A DNA stretch of 64,000 bases, taken from assembly GCA_038246575.1 (NCBI GenBank), contig JBBRVU010000001.1:93072-157071 (forward strand), read 5' to 3'. The notes under the pieces are model-generated. The model was not told the origin of the DNA, did not search any database, and was given only the letters and a program-made list of their open reading frames with translations. Origin of the DNA: JACCUZ01 sp038246575. GTDB taxonomy: Bacteria; Actinomycetota; Actinomycetes; JACCUZ01. A program made the position numbers and the translations under genes. Shown piece by piece: positions 15,578 through 24,497 of the stretch; position 1 is the stretch's first letter, and the number at the start of each line of letters is the position of its first letter.

Positions 15578-17137
15578 TCATTCGTCCCGCGTGGCAAGAA
15601 GTGCCTTGGCCGCGGCCCGCCCCGGCGATCCAGCGATCCCGCCCACAGGCGCGGTCCCGGCTCCGGTGATGAACAGCCCCTCCACCGGGGTGGAGTGCGA
15701 GGCGAGCGAGCGGGTCGGCCGGAGAAACGCGAGCTGGTCGAGACTGATGTCCAGGTACATGGGGTGGGCGCCGGGCCAGCGCAGCTCGTCGGCCATGTCC
15801 TGCGGGGTGCGGATCACCCGGTCGACAATGGTGGCGGAGAAGCCGGGCACCCTGGCCTCGACGGTCGCAATCATCCGGTCGGCGAACTCCTCCCGTTGCG
15901 CCTCCCATCCTCCGCGCAGCCGGTAGGGCGAGCTCGGGCAGGCGAGGTACATCGTGTGCTGCCCGGCGGGGGCGAGAGTGTCGTCGAGGGCACTCGGCGT
16001 GAAGGAGTAGGTAGGCACGGGATCATCCGGCAGCCGTCCGGCCTCCGCCTGCGCGAAGCCGTCAGCCAGCGAGGACATCGAGTCGACGTAGGACTGCAAG
16101 CCGTTCCAGTCCCCGGGCCCGCCGCCGGGGTACGCCGGCAGCTCGGTCAGCGCCAGCATGACCAGCGACTGCACGGCATTGCCGGTGTGGGCTGCCCGCA
16201 GACCGTCGGCATCCGGACCTCCCAGGGGCGGGTCAAGCAGGTCCAGCAGGGCCACCCGCGGGTCGAGCGCGGTCATCACGTAGCGGGCCTCGATGTGCTC
16301 GCCACCCTCGAGCTCGACACCGGTCACCCGATCCCGCTCACGCAGGATGCGGGCAACCGCGGAGCTCGTACGCGTCTGGCCGCCGAGCAGCTCCAGCCGC
16401 CGGGCCAGCGCATCGGTGAGGCTCTGCGAACCGCCGACAGCATGCCACTGCCCGACCTGGTGGTAGAACGCCTGCCACATCCCGTACATCGCGCTGCCTG
16501 GTGTCGTCGGCGACGCGGACGAGTGCGCGGCGAACGCCGACACCGGCGCGCGGACCCGGTCGCTGGCCAGCCGTTGCTCCAGCAGGGCGCCGTACGGCGA
16601 GACGAGCAGCTGCGCGAGCCCGACCGGTCCGCCGTTTAGCCGCAGCGCCTGGACGCTCGCCCGGACCTGGCTCGGCAGACCACGCAGTCGACGACTCCGG
16701 CCGGCTCCGCCCTCGAGCCCGGACCGGGCGGCGGTGACCACCGGCATCACGTCACGGATCCAGCGGGCATAGCGGTCCGCGTCCGGCGGCGACACTGCCC
16801 GGATCGACTCGACGGTCGCCTCGATGCTGCGGTGGAAGCGGATGATCTGGCCGTCACCGAAGACGGCCACCGAGAACGGGTCCATCTCGCGATAGGTCAG
16901 ACCGAGATCGCCCAGCTCCAGCTCGGTCAGGATGTCCGTGGCGTTGATGATGTTGTGCGCCGCGGAGTGGGTGTTGAACCGGAAACCCGGGATCAGCTCG
17001 TCGGTGCGCGAGCCACCACCGAGCTTGTCCGACTGCTCGAGCACCAGCACGTCGAGGCCGTCGCGGGCGAGGTAGCAGCCGGCGACCAGACCGTTGTGGC
17101 CGCCTCCGACGATGACGACCTCAGGCACGGGGTCCAC
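15578..17137 (-). CDS. FAD-dependent oxidoreductase, phytoene dehydrogenase-like (COG1233)
   Basis: About 519 residues. The N-terminal Rossmann motif VVIVGGGHNGLVAGCYLARDGLDVLVLEQ and GGGSRTDELIPGF are the FAD-binding signature of the phytoene desaturase/carotenoid isomerase superfamily; the C-terminal block GLFITGAGTAPVGGIAGSPG is the second FAD contact. No carotenoid biosynthesis genes lie nearby, so a carotenoid substrate should not be assumed. GTG at 17137 is the preferred start (GTG 17128 is possible); the frame runs open to 17455 but overlaps the transporter gene there. The small secreted protein gene follows after 68 bases. Confidence 0.87.
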   Translation of the reverse strand: MDPVPEVVIVGGGHNGLVAGCYLARDGLDVLVLEQSDKLGGGSRTDELIPGFRFNTHSAAHNIINATDILTELELGDLGLTYREMDPFSVAVFGDGQIIRFHRSIEATVESIRAVSPPDADRYARWIRDVMPVVTAARSGLEGGAGRSRRLRGLPSQVRASVQALRLNGGPVGLAQLLVSPYGALLEQRLASDRVRAPVSAFAAHSSASPTTPGSAMYGMWQAFYHQVGQWHAVGGSQSLTDALARRLELLGGQTRTSSAVARILRERDRVTGVELEGGEHIEARYVMTALDPRVALLDLLDPPLGGPDADGLRAAHTGNAVQSLVMLALTELPAYPGGGPGDWNGLQSYVDSMSSLADGFAQAEAGRLPDDPVPTYSFTPSALDDTLAPAGQHTMYLACPSSPYRLRGGWEAQREEFADRMIATVEARVPGFSATIVDRVIRTPQDMADELRWPGAHPMYLDISLDQLAFLRPTRSLASHSTPVEGLFITGAGTAPVGGIAGSPGRAAAKALLATRDE

Positions 17138-17256
17138 GTCCGTCGGTCGGGATCCTGGGTCGGCGCGGCATCGGCGGCAGCCTGTCACGGAGATCCTGGA
17201 CGGCAGCACGCCGGGTCGGGCGGCGCGCGCCTGGCGCGACGCCGGCCAGGCTCGGA

Positions 17257-17271
17257 TTCCACCTGGTGGAA
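17257..17271. promoter_or_regulatory. Perfect 15-bp palindrome upstream of the OFA transporter
   Basis: TTCCACCTGGTGGAA (arms TTCCACC/GGTGGAA around one base) lies in the 239-base gap between the divergent flavoprotein (start 17137) and transporter (start 17377) genes. Its position and perfect symmetry suggest the site of a dimeric regulator acting on one or both genes. The regulator family is not identifiable from the site. Confidence 0.55.
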
Positions 17272-17376
17272 GGCGGTTGCACCGGCAAGGAGTAGGCCCA
17301 GCTGCGTGGGGTACTGCCTGGCGACTGCGACGTGGCCAGAGACCCGAGCTAGTGACTCGAGAGGCAGGACCTGCGC

Positions 17377-18738
17377 ATGGCGCTCGACTTCCTTGACCGT
17401 GACCGCACCATCGCCGGGCCGGGTTACCGGCGGTGGTTCTTCCCTCCGGCCGCACTCGCGGTCCACCTCTCGATCGGTCAGGTCTATGCGTTCAGCGTCT
17501 TCAAGAACCCGCTCGTCGAACGCTTCGACACCAACCTGACGCCGATCGGCATCATCTTCAGCATCGCCATCGCGATGCTCGGTCTGTCGGCGGCGTTCCT
17601 GGGCACCTGGGTCGAGCGCAACGGCCCGCGCAAGACGATGGCGGTCGCCGCGCTGTGCTGGTCCGGCGGTTTCATGGTCAGCGCCCTAGGGGTGTCGGTG
17701 GGGGCCCTGTGGCTGGTCTACCTCGGCTACGGCGTCCTCGGTGGGATCGGCCTCGGCCTCGGCTACATCTCGCCGGTGTCCACCCTGATCAAGTGGTTCC
17801 CGGACCGTCCCGGCCTGGCGACCGGCCTGGCCATCATGGGCTTCGGTGGTGGCGCACTCGTCGCCTCGCCGCTGTCGGACCGGTTGCTGAACACCTTTGC
17901 CGACAACCCCGCCGATGCGATCGCGCCGAGCTTTGTGACGCTGGGCGTGGTCTACCTCGTGCTCATGCTGCTGGGCGCCGTCGCGGCCCGGGTGCCGGCC
18001 GAGGGGTGGAAGCCGGAGGGCTGGGAACCCGACCGTGCCTCGGTGGACGCGATGCGGACCACCGGCAACGTGACTGCGGCGAACGCCATCAGGACCAGGA
18101 CGTTCTGGCTGCTCTGGACCGTGCTCTTCTGCAACGTCACGGCTGGCATCGGCATCCTCGAGCAGGCCTCCCCCATGATCCAGGACTTCTTCTCCGGTGT
18201 GAGCGTCACCGCTGCCGCCGGCTTCGTGAGCCTGCTGTCGCTGGCCAACATGTCCGGACGCTTCGTCTGGTCGTCGACGTCGGACCTCATCGGCCGCAAG
18301 CCCACGTACATCGGCTTCCTCGGTGTCGGAGCCGTCCTGTACTTCCTCATCGCGTCGGCCGGGACGACGTCCATCGCGTTCTTCGTCGTGCTCACCGCAA
18401 TCATCATCAGCTTCTACGGTGGCGGATTCGCGACCGTCCCGGCCTATCTCAAGGATCTGTTCGGCGGACTGCAGGTGGGCGCCATCCATGGCCGATTGCT
18501 CACCGCCTGGTCGGCAGCCGGCATCGCCGGTCCATTGATCGTCAACGCGATCGCAGACCTGCAGACCTCGCGCGGCAAGGAAGGGGCAGACCTCTACGGC
18601 CTGTCGCTGTACATCATGGTGGGCGTGCTCGCGGTCGGGTTCCTGGCCAACCTGGCCATCCGCCCGGTGAACGAGAAGTACCACGAACCGTCCGAGACCG
18701 TTGACCTGACCGAGCGCGCGGAGGCGACCAGCCGATGA
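17377..18738 (+). CDS. OFA-family MFS transporter (oxalate/formate antiporter-like)
   Basis: A 453-residue, 12-helix major facilitator. The N-terminus YRRWFFPPAALAVHLSIGQVYAFSVF and the loops IKWFPDRPGLATGLAIMGFGGGA and NMSGRFVWSSTSDLIGRK are characteristic of the oxalate:formate antiporter family. The substrate is probably a small mono- or dicarboxylate. An AGGCAGGA sequence precedes the ATG. The gene ends in an ATGA overlap with the small partner gene at 18735. Confidence 0.9.
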   Translation: MALDFLDRDRTIAGPGYRRWFFPPAALAVHLSIGQVYAFSVFKNPLVERFDTNLTPIGIIFSIAIAMLGLSAAFLGTWVERNGPRKTMAVAALCWSGGFMVSALGVSVGALWLVYLGYGVLGGIGLGLGYISPVSTLIKWFPDRPGLATGLAIMGFGGGALVASPLSDRLLNTFADNPADAIAPSFVTLGVVYLVLMLLGAVAARVPAEGWKPEGWEPDRASVDAMRTTGNVTAANAIRTRTFWLLWTVLFCNVTAGIGILEQASPMIQDFFSGVSVTAAAGFVSLLSLANMSGRFVWSSTSDLIGRKPTYIGFLGVGAVLYFLIASAGTTSIAFFVVLTAIIISFYGGGFATVPAYLKDLFGGLQVGAIHGRLLTAWSAAGIAGPLIVNAIADLQTSRGKEGADLYGLSLYIMVGVLAVGFLANLAIRPVNEKYHEPSETVDLTERAEATSR

Positions 18739-18917
18739 CCGACACCAAGCAGACGACCGACGGCAGCCGGCCCCCTGACGGAGCAGTCGGCACAGCGCAG
18801 CCACGGGACCTGTCCAGCGCCGTCGTTGCCATCGCCCTGTGGATCGTGGTTCTCGCAGCCCTGATCTACGGGATCACGGCTTCGGCGTCGAAGGTGGTCG
18901 CACTCTTCGGGGCCTGA
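18735..18917 (+). CDS. MFS transporter small subunit
   Basis: A 60-residue protein with one membrane helix (about residues 29-58, SSAVVAIALWIVVLAALIYG) after a polar N-terminus. Very short single-helix proteins coupled to OFA transporters are known and annotated as small subunits, without a defined biochemical role. Here the ATGA overlap forces co-translation, supporting a complex with the transporter. Confidence 0.82.
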   Translation: MTDTKQTTDGSRPPDGAVGTAQPRDLSSAVVAIALWIVVLAALIYGITASASKVVALFGA

Positions 18918-18962
18918 CGGACTGCGCCAGACCCCGAAGCGTGACAGATCGCCGTCCGACTG

Positions 18963-19265
18963 TCAGCCAGGCAGCTTCTCGGCCAGCAGGTCGAGGGGCT
19001 GGATGTCCGGCGGTTGCGCGAGCAGCTCGTCGGCATGGGCCATCAGCGCCTTGGCGATCTCACCGTTCAGATGCGCCTGTCGGCCGTCCTCGTCCTCGAA
19101 CGTGTCGAAGATGCCGAAGGTGGTCGGCCCCATCCGCCAGGCGAACCAGGTCTGGGTGCCTGCCTCCGCCTCTGCAAGCGGCTGGGCGGATGCCAACATC
19201 TTCTCGACGTCGGCTTCCCGTCCGGGCTTGGCCTCGAGCCGGGCGAGCAGTCCTAGCGTTCCCAT
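18963..19265 (-). CDS. Antibiotic biosynthesis monooxygenase (ABM)-domain protein
   Basis: A 100-residue dimeric alpha-beta barrel subunit: LLARLEAKPGREADVEKMLASA is the first strand-helix unit, and TFGIFDTFEDEDGRQAHLNGEIAKAL contains the conserved ABM core, as in YgiN-type quinol monooxygenases. These act on small quinols or polyketides or bind heme; the substrate here is unknown. A GAGAGGAC ribosome-binding site precedes the ATG. Confidence 0.87.
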   Translation of the reverse strand: MGTLGLLARLEAKPGREADVEKMLASAQPLAEAEAGTQTWFAWRMGPTTFGIFDTFEDEDGRQAHLNGEIAKALMAHADELLAQPPDIQPLDLLAEKLPG

Positions 19266-19346
19266 GGTTGTCCTCTCATCGTGCGTACGGCAGGGATGCT
19301 TGGGCCTTTCTCCCTGGACCGCTGCTCGAAACGTGACGCACGTCCG

Positions 19347-19958
19347 TCACAGACCGGCGCTCGCGCGCAGCTCGGCCACCGCCAAGTCGATCTCGGCGTC
19401 CAGGGCGGCCGTCGGCGGTCCCGACAGGGCGCCCAGCACGACCCGCCACGAGGTCTCGCCGCTGCTGGGGCTTCGGCGAGCTGCCACCGTGGCTTCCTGA
19501 GCTGCGCCCGCGAGCCACACCGATGCGGTCACCAGGGCCGAGGCGGCAACCCGGTCTCGGACCAGGTCGAGGAACTGGTCCTGTCCGGCAACCAGGTGCA
19601 GAACCAGGCGGGCGGGCGATCGCGGCGGCAGGATGCTCAGCGTCAGAACCCCCGTGCGCGGGTTGGCCGACGCGTGGAGAACCTCGTCCCATGCCAGGAA
19701 CGGCACGCCCGCGTTGTCGAGGTGCAGGCCCCATTCCGTCACGCACAGCGGATCGCCGCTGGTCGTGGCGCTCGTGGCCAGCGCCCGCTCGCCGCGCTGC
19801 AGCCGGAGCGTTGCGGGAAGCGCCCCCGCCGTGGGGCGACCATCCACCTGCGCCAGGACACGGGTTGCGAGGCCGGCGAGCGCCCCTCTGCGGCTGCTCT
19901 CCCGTGGAGCCGACCGCTGCGTCGGCCGGAGCACGCCCGGCACGCTGAGTTCTGCCAT
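19347..19958 (-). CDS. Conserved-looking protein of unknown function
   Basis: I do not recognise this 203-residue protein. It has no signal peptide or membrane helix. An Arg-rich N-terminal third is followed by a segment with alternating hydrophobic residues (TGVLTLSILPPRSPARLVLHLVAGQDQFLDLV) that reads as beta-rich. AGGAGG lies 5 bases before the ATG, and a sharp inverted repeat covers its promoter, so the gene looks genuine. A GTGACG/CGTCAC hairpin (19333-19350) overlaps the stop codon and may end the transcript. Confidence 0.7.
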   Translation of the reverse strand: MAELSVPGVLRPTQRSAPRESSRRGALAGLATRVLAQVDGRPTAGALPATLRLQRGERALATSATTSGDPLCVTEWGLHLDNAGVPFLAWDEVLHASANPRTGVLTLSILPPRSPARLVLHLVAGQDQFLDLVRDRVAASALVTASVWLAGAAQEATVAARRSPSSGETSWRVVLGALSGPPTAALDAEIDLAVAELRASAGL

Positions 19959-20000
19959 GAGGACCTCCTGTCACGGGGCGTCGACGACGCTCCATGCGCT

Positions 20001-20024
20001 GGATAACCCGGTGCAGTCACCGGG
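20001..20024 (-). promoter_or_regulatory. 7-4-7 inverted repeat and -10 before the unknown gene at 19347-19958
   Basis: CCCGGTG (20007-20013) and CACCGGG (20018-20024) form a perfect inverted repeat around CAGT. Read toward the gene, TTATCC (20001-20006, minus strand) follows at once and can serve as -10, which places the repeat between -10 and -35, a normal repressor position. Confidence 0.45.
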
Positions 20025-20090
20025 GTGGTCCCGCCTGCGGGGGAGGTAAGACGTCGGTAAGAACTGATACAGAGCCGGGTTCGGTGGCGC

Positions 20091-21593
20091 TCAGTGCCCG
20101 CTCGGCAAGGCGTGGCAGACCGGCGCCTCGGCGGTAGGCCCGTCCCCCGTGCCGGAAATGGTCTCGGCCTCGGTCCGTCCCACGTCCCAGAGCACGGCGC
20201 CGGCCGCGACGTCGTGGATCACTCCGACGACCAGCTCGACGCAGACCGGGTTCCACTGGGATCCCGCGTGTTCCCGGAGGATCGCGACGGCGCGGTCCGG
20301 ACCCATCCCCTCCCGGTAGTGGCGGGTGTGTGCCATGGCGTCGAACGCGTCGCACACGCTGATGAGTGCAGCCTCGAGCGGGATCTCGCTGCCACGCAGC
20401 CCGTCGGGATAGCCCGCCCCGTCGTGTCGCTCGTGGTGTGCCCGCACCAGCGGCGCCGCCATCGCGAGGTCCGGGACGTCAGCCAGCAGCCGCTCGCCCG
20501 CGATCGAGTGTTGACGCATGTGCGACATCTCCGTATCCGTCAGCCGTCCTGGCTTGGTGAGGATCTCGGTCGGTGTCGTCAGCTTGCCGATGTCGTGCAG
20601 GATCGCGGCGAGGCCAAGCCGGCGCAACCGGTTCGGCGACAGGGCAGCGCGCTCGCCGGCGCGCATCGCCATCTCGGCGACCCGGACCACGTGGTCGCGG
20701 GTGAGCGGGTCCTTGGTGTGCAGATCGGCGACGAAGCGATGCACCACCGGGGCGAGGCCGAGCTGCAGCGCGACCAGGGGGTCCCGGCTGAGGACGGGGG
20801 CGAGGATCCCGGTGATGCGCCGGTCCTGACGGTGGCCGGCAGCCAGCGCGACGCTGGCCCCCAGAACGCCGGAGATGTCCAGCACATGCGCCAGCCACCA
20901 ACCCGGGCTGAACGCCCTGTCGCCGAGCCAGACCAGGCCGGACAGACCGAGGTAGCCGACGGCCAGGGCGGCCACCAGCGACGCTCGTCGCCGACCGAGC
21001 CAGTACAGGCCGAGCAACCGCCAGGAGATGCGCAAGGCAGCTGCCACGCTGAGGAGCCCGACCACAACCGCAACCGGATGCCCGAGCTGAGTGGCCGGAA
21101 GACCGTTGGGGTCGACCAGAAGCGCGCCGGCGAGCCCGCCCGCGACGACGACCCAGGAGATGGTCCAGGCCCGCCAGCGTTGGGCGACCCAGCGTGAAGC
21201 AGGCCGCCCGGGGACGAATAGCGGCGCTGCCACGACCAGCGCCAGCGGCAGAGCGAGAAACACCGACGTGCTCACAGCGCTGGTGGCGCCGTACAGCACG
21301 CCCGGAGCGGTCAGGCCGTGCACCAGCGCGAGGCAGGACTGGACCATGAGTGCCGCGCCGAGGATCGCCACCTCGGCCACGGCGTCCCGCCACCCCCCGA
21401 CCAGGGTCCACAGGGCACCCACGTAGCACGCGCCTGCCCCGACCGTCACGAGCCAGAACAGGGTGTGGGGCGAGGTCCACGTCGTCCTGCCCAGGGGACC
21501 CAGCGACGCGACGACGAGCAGGACGGCCAGGCCGACGAGGCTGACCAGCCAGGTCGTCAGCCCGGGCCGGTCCCGTGGAGATCGTCTCGACAC
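20091..21593 (-). CDS. Membrane HD-GYP domain phosphohydrolase
   Basis: A 500-residue protein with about eight N-terminal membrane helices (residues 12-270) and a C-terminal HD-GYP domain: HDIGKLTTPTEIL, then HHERHDGAGYPDGLRG with the complete GYP signature, and DAFDAM. HD-GYP enzymes hydrolyse cyclic di-GMP or related dinucleotides; the metal-binding HD residues appear intact. No diguanylate cyclase is in the window. The GTG start at 21593 lies 48 bases after the purU stop on the same strand, so read-through from the betaine operon is possible but functionally unexpected. Confidence 0.9.
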   Translation of the reverse strand: MSRRSPRDRPGLTTWLVSLVGLAVLLVVASLGPLGRTTWTSPHTLFWLVTVGAGACYVGALWTLVGGWRDAVAEVAILGAALMVQSCLALVHGLTAPGVLYGATSAVSTSVFLALPLALVVAAPLFVPGRPASRWVAQRWRAWTISWVVVAGGLAGALLVDPNGLPATQLGHPVAVVVGLLSVAAALRISWRLLGLYWLGRRRASLVAALAVGYLGLSGLVWLGDRAFSPGWWLAHVLDISGVLGASVALAAGHRQDRRITGILAPVLSRDPLVALQLGLAPVVHRFVADLHTKDPLTRDHVVRVAEMAMRAGERAALSPNRLRRLGLAAILHDIGKLTTPTEILTKPGRLTDTEMSHMRQHSIAGERLLADVPDLAMAAPLVRAHHERHDGAGYPDGLRGSEIPLEAALISVCDAFDAMAHTRHYREGMGPDRAVAILREHAGSQWNPVCVELVVGVIHDVAAGAVLWDVGRTEAETISGTGDGPTAEAPVCHALPSGH

Positions 21594-21641
21594 CTTGACT
21601 ACATCGGCCCCGTGGAGGCCGACTTGACCCCGCTCGCGGCG

Positions 21642-22487
21642 TCAGGCGAACACGATGGTCCGCGCTCCGGCCAGTACGAGCCGGTCCTCGGCGTGAAGCC
21701 GAAGTGCCCGGGCCAGGACGACGCGTTCGACGTCACGGCCGATGGCCACGAAGTCGTCGGCGCTGCTGCCGTGGCCGACCCGGACCACGTCCTGCTCGAT
21801 AATCGGACCCTCGTCGAGAGCCGCCGTCACGTAGTGGGCGGTTGCACCGATCAGCTTCACCCCTCGCTCGTACGCCTGGTGGTAGGGCTTCGCGCCTTTG
21901 AACCCCGGCAGAAACGAATGGTGGATGTTGATGATGCGCCCCGGCAGCGCGGTGCACAGCTCGTCGGAGAGCACCTGCATGTAGCGCGCGAGGACGATCA
22001 CATCGACGCCATGCTCATCGACCAGTCCGAGTAGGCGTGCCTCGGCGTCGCCTTTCCGCCCGGGCGCGACCGGCACGTGCGCGAAGGGGATGCCGTAGCG
22101 CTCGGCGATCGGTGCACACGTCTGGTGGTTGGAGACGATGAGCGGGATGTCGACCGGAAGCTCCCCGATCTGCCAGCGGTAGAGCAGGTCCACCAGGCAG
22201 TGGTCGACCTTGGACACCATGAGCAGTGCCCGGCGTCGCTGCGACTCGGGGCGCAGGCTCAGGGTCGGGTCGAACTGCTGGACCACCTGGGCGATGGTTT
22301 CGCGCACCTGGTCCGTGTCGGCCTCAGGGCTCTCGAAGCAGGTGCGCATGCAGAAGATGCCCGTGAGGGGGTCGGAGAACTGCCCGTTCTCCAGGATGTT
22401 GCCCTTCGCGGCGACGACCCCGTCGGCGAGCGCGCGAACGATGCCGGGTCGGTCCGCACAGCGCAGGGTGAGCAGGTAGCGCAGCAC
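21642..22487 (-). CDS. purU: Formyltetrahydrofolate deformylase
   Basis: A 281-residue cytoplasmic enzyme that hydrolyses 10-formyl-THF to formate and THF. An N-terminal ACT domain (LTLRCADRPGIVRALADGVV) is followed by the formyltransferase-like catalytic domain with the His of NIHHSFLPGFKGAKPYHQAY and the Asp of LDEGPIIEQDV. Start GTG 22487, with AGGA just before it and 6 bases after the upstream stop. As last gene of the betaine/sarcosine operon it probably regenerates THF loaded with one-carbon units by sarcosine oxidase. Confidence 0.93.
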   Translation of the reverse strand: MLRYLLTLRCADRPGIVRALADGVVAAKGNILENGQFSDPLTGIFCMRTCFESPEADTDQVRETIAQVVQQFDPTLSLRPESQRRRALLMVSKVDHCLVDLLYRWQIGELPVDIPLIVSNHQTCAPIAERYGIPFAHVPVAPGRKGDAEARLLGLVDEHGVDVIVLARYMQVLSDELCTALPGRIINIHHSFLPGFKGAKPYHQAYERGVKLIGATAHYVTAALDEGPIIEQDVVRVGHGSSADDFVAIGRDVERVVLARALRLHAEDRLVLAGARTIVFA

Positions 22488-22493
22488 GATTCC

Positions 22494-23849
22494 TCAGCTC
22501 CAGGGGAACGGCGAATGGCTGACGGGGTGCAGGCGCCCGGCGGCGTAGCGGGAGAAGCGAAACGGCTCGAGCAAGGGTTGGGGATCCCCCAGCAGCTCAC
22601 GCGCCACCAGAGACCCGACGCCAATCATCTTGTAACCGTGGTTGGAGTCGGCGATCACGTACGCATTCTCGTGGAAACTGTCGAAGACGGGGAAGCTGTC
22701 CGGCGTGAAGCACCCGATGCCGCCGGACGGCTCTCGGGCGAACAGATCTCCCTTGCCCTCGAAGCGCTTCAAGCAGTGCGCCAGTCCGGCCGTCCACATC
22801 CGGGCGAAGTCGGCGCCCACCACGAAGTCCGGGCTCGCCGGGCCGTAGGGGTCGACGTCGACATCCTCGGTCGCGCGGTCGACCACGAACGGCATCGCGC
22901 CACCCTGAATCCCACCGAAGCTGATATCGGGCTTGAAGTAGATCCCCCAGAGCTGGTCGGTGACCAGCGAGCCGTCTGCGTCGTCGTAGAGCGGGGCGTC
23001 GGTGTCGACATGGAGGACTGGTGGCAGCCGGCCCTGCTTGTCGGTGAGGAAGGACGGGTTCACCTTCAACGTTCCCTCCTGCAATGACCAGTAGGTCCAC
23101 ATCGGCCGGTCGTAGAGCCGTGCGTCCCGGCCCCGGACGGCTACGACCTCGGGAAGGTCGAGCATCTGCCACACGTCGCGGATCCACGGCCCTACCGCCA
23201 CGACGAGGTGGTCGCACCCGATGGGTCCGACATCGGTCTCCACCGCAGTGACGGACGAACAGTCCCTGCGCAGCCCGACCAGCTGGATCCCGGTGATGAT
23301 GCGCACACCAGCAGCCCGCGCCTTGTCGGCCAGTCCGCGCAGGGATGCCATGTTGTTGGCGTAGCCACCCCGCTGTTCGTGCAGGACGCTGGTGATGTTC
23401 CCTGCCTGCCAGTCGGGGAACATCGACTCGAGATATCGCCGACATGTCTCGGCGCCCTCGACGAAGACCGAGGAGTAGCCGATGGCCCGTTGCTCGTCGT
23501 AGATCTTGGCGACGTCGTCGTGCATGACCTCCGCCGAGATCTGCAGGTATCCGACGCCGTGATAGGCGAAGGCCTCCGGATCAGACTCCCAGACCGAAAC
23601 CGAGTGCGCCATCAGCTCGCGCATCGCGGGCTGAAAGTAGTTGTTGCGCACCACTCCGCAGGCGATCCCGGAGGCGCCGGCGCCGATCGCTGTCTTGTCG
23701 AGCACGAGCACGTCCGCCCCCGATCCCAGGCCGCGGGAGGTCAGCTCGGTGGCGAGGTGCCAAGCGGTGGAGAGCCCGTGGATGCCGGCGCCGATGATGA
23801 CGTAGCGCGCATGGTCGGGGACGTCGACGCGTGGGTTCGTGTCACTCAC
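22494..23849 (-). CDS. FAD-dependent DAO-family oxidoreductase (probable N-methylglycine oxidase)
   Basis: A 451-residue flavoprotein. YVIIGAGIHGLSTAWHLA is the FAD-binding motif and GAGASGIACGVVRNNYF resembles the SoxB/dimethylglycine dehydrogenase flavin loop; HGYKMIGVGSLVA near the end closes the FAD site. It lacks the folate-binding domain of dimethylglycine oxidase. Within this operon the likely substrate is dimethylglycine or another N-methyl amino acid. GTG 23849 is preferred to ATG 23855 because AGGAG abuts the ATG but lies 6 bases from the GTG. Confidence 0.85.
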   Translation of the reverse strand: MSDTNPRVDVPDHARYVIIGAGIHGLSTAWHLATELTSRGLGSGADVLVLDKTAIGAGASGIACGVVRNNYFQPAMRELMAHSVSVWESDPEAFAYHGVGYLQISAEVMHDDVAKIYDEQRAIGYSSVFVEGAETCRRYLESMFPDWQAGNITSVLHEQRGGYANNMASLRGLADKARAAGVRIITGIQLVGLRRDCSSVTAVETDVGPIGCDHLVVAVGPWIRDVWQMLDLPEVVAVRGRDARLYDRPMWTYWSLQEGTLKVNPSFLTDKQGRLPPVLHVDTDAPLYDDADGSLVTDQLWGIYFKPDISFGGIQGGAMPFVVDRATEDVDVDPYGPASPDFVVGADFARMWTAGLAHCLKRFEGKGDLFAREPSGGIGCFTPDSFPVFDSFHENAYVIADSNHGYKMIGVGSLVARELLGDPQPLLEPFRFSRYAAGRLHPVSHSPFPWS

Positions 23850-23885
23850 GTGCATCTCCTGTCACGGTCAGTCCGTCGGGTCAGG

Positions 23886-24497
23886 CTAAGCGAAGCCGTC
23901 GCGTCCGATGCCGAACTCGCGTCCGGCATCCATCAACGCGTCGTGGAGGTACTGCCCGGAGGATCTCTCGCAGTGCAGGAGGTAGGACAGCTCGTCGTCG
24001 ACGTCGTCGCGAATCACGTCGGTGGTCAGCTCGGCCACCGAGCTCCGGAACGCTGCGCCGTTCGGCGTCGCCCGATCGGCCAGGTCGATGGCGCAGACCT
24101 TTGCCAGCAGCCGCGCGGACTGAGCACCCCAGAGCCGCAGCAGAGCACGCCCATGGGTCAGGTCGACGACGCTGACCAGGTGGTCGTCCTCCGAGTCCAC
24201 GCGGGCAGCGATCTCGCCGGCTGTGCCGATCGCGCCGAGGAGCAGCCACTCACCCGGACCGGAGCCGACGACCAGGGTCTGCGCAGGGTCGCGTCGGGCC
24301 TCGCCGAATCGAGTTCCGAGGCGCGCCGCGACCCGGCCCCCAGGGCTGGCCCGGACCAGAACCTTTGCCAGCGGGCTCTCGTCGCGCAATCGCAACGCCG
24401 CACGAGACCGCAGCAGCGAAACCTCCCACCCGGAGCGCACTGCCACGGGTGCCGCCGCGGTGATCGGGCTGCGCGCGACCGGCTGGGACTCAGCCAT
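23886..24497 (-). CDS. soxG: Sarcosine oxidase gamma subunit
   Basis: A 203-residue protein of the SoxG family, related to the aminomethyltransferase fold: GEWLLLGAIG, VVDLTHGRALLRLWGAQSARLLAKVCAIDL and the C-terminal SYLLHCERSSGQYLHDALMDAG are recognisable. It is one of four subunits of heterotetrameric sarcosine oxidase. It overlaps soxA by 8 bases, as is usual for the order B-D-A-G. Confidence 0.9.
   Translation of the reverse strand: MAESQPVARSPITAAAPVAVRSGWEVSLLRSRAALRLRDESPLAKVLVRASPGGRVAARLGTRFGEARRDPAQTLVVGSGPGEWLLLGAIGTAGEIAARVDSEDDHLVSVVDLTHGRALLRLWGAQSARLLAKVCAIDLADRATPNGAAFRSSVAELTTDVIRDDVDDELSYLLHCERSSGQYLHDALMDAGREFGIGRDGFA

Noticed and set aside
18918..18962. Terminator between the small MFS subunit and the convergent ABM gene
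   Set aside because: CTGAC/GTCAG ends pair only partly and no stable stem could be drawn.
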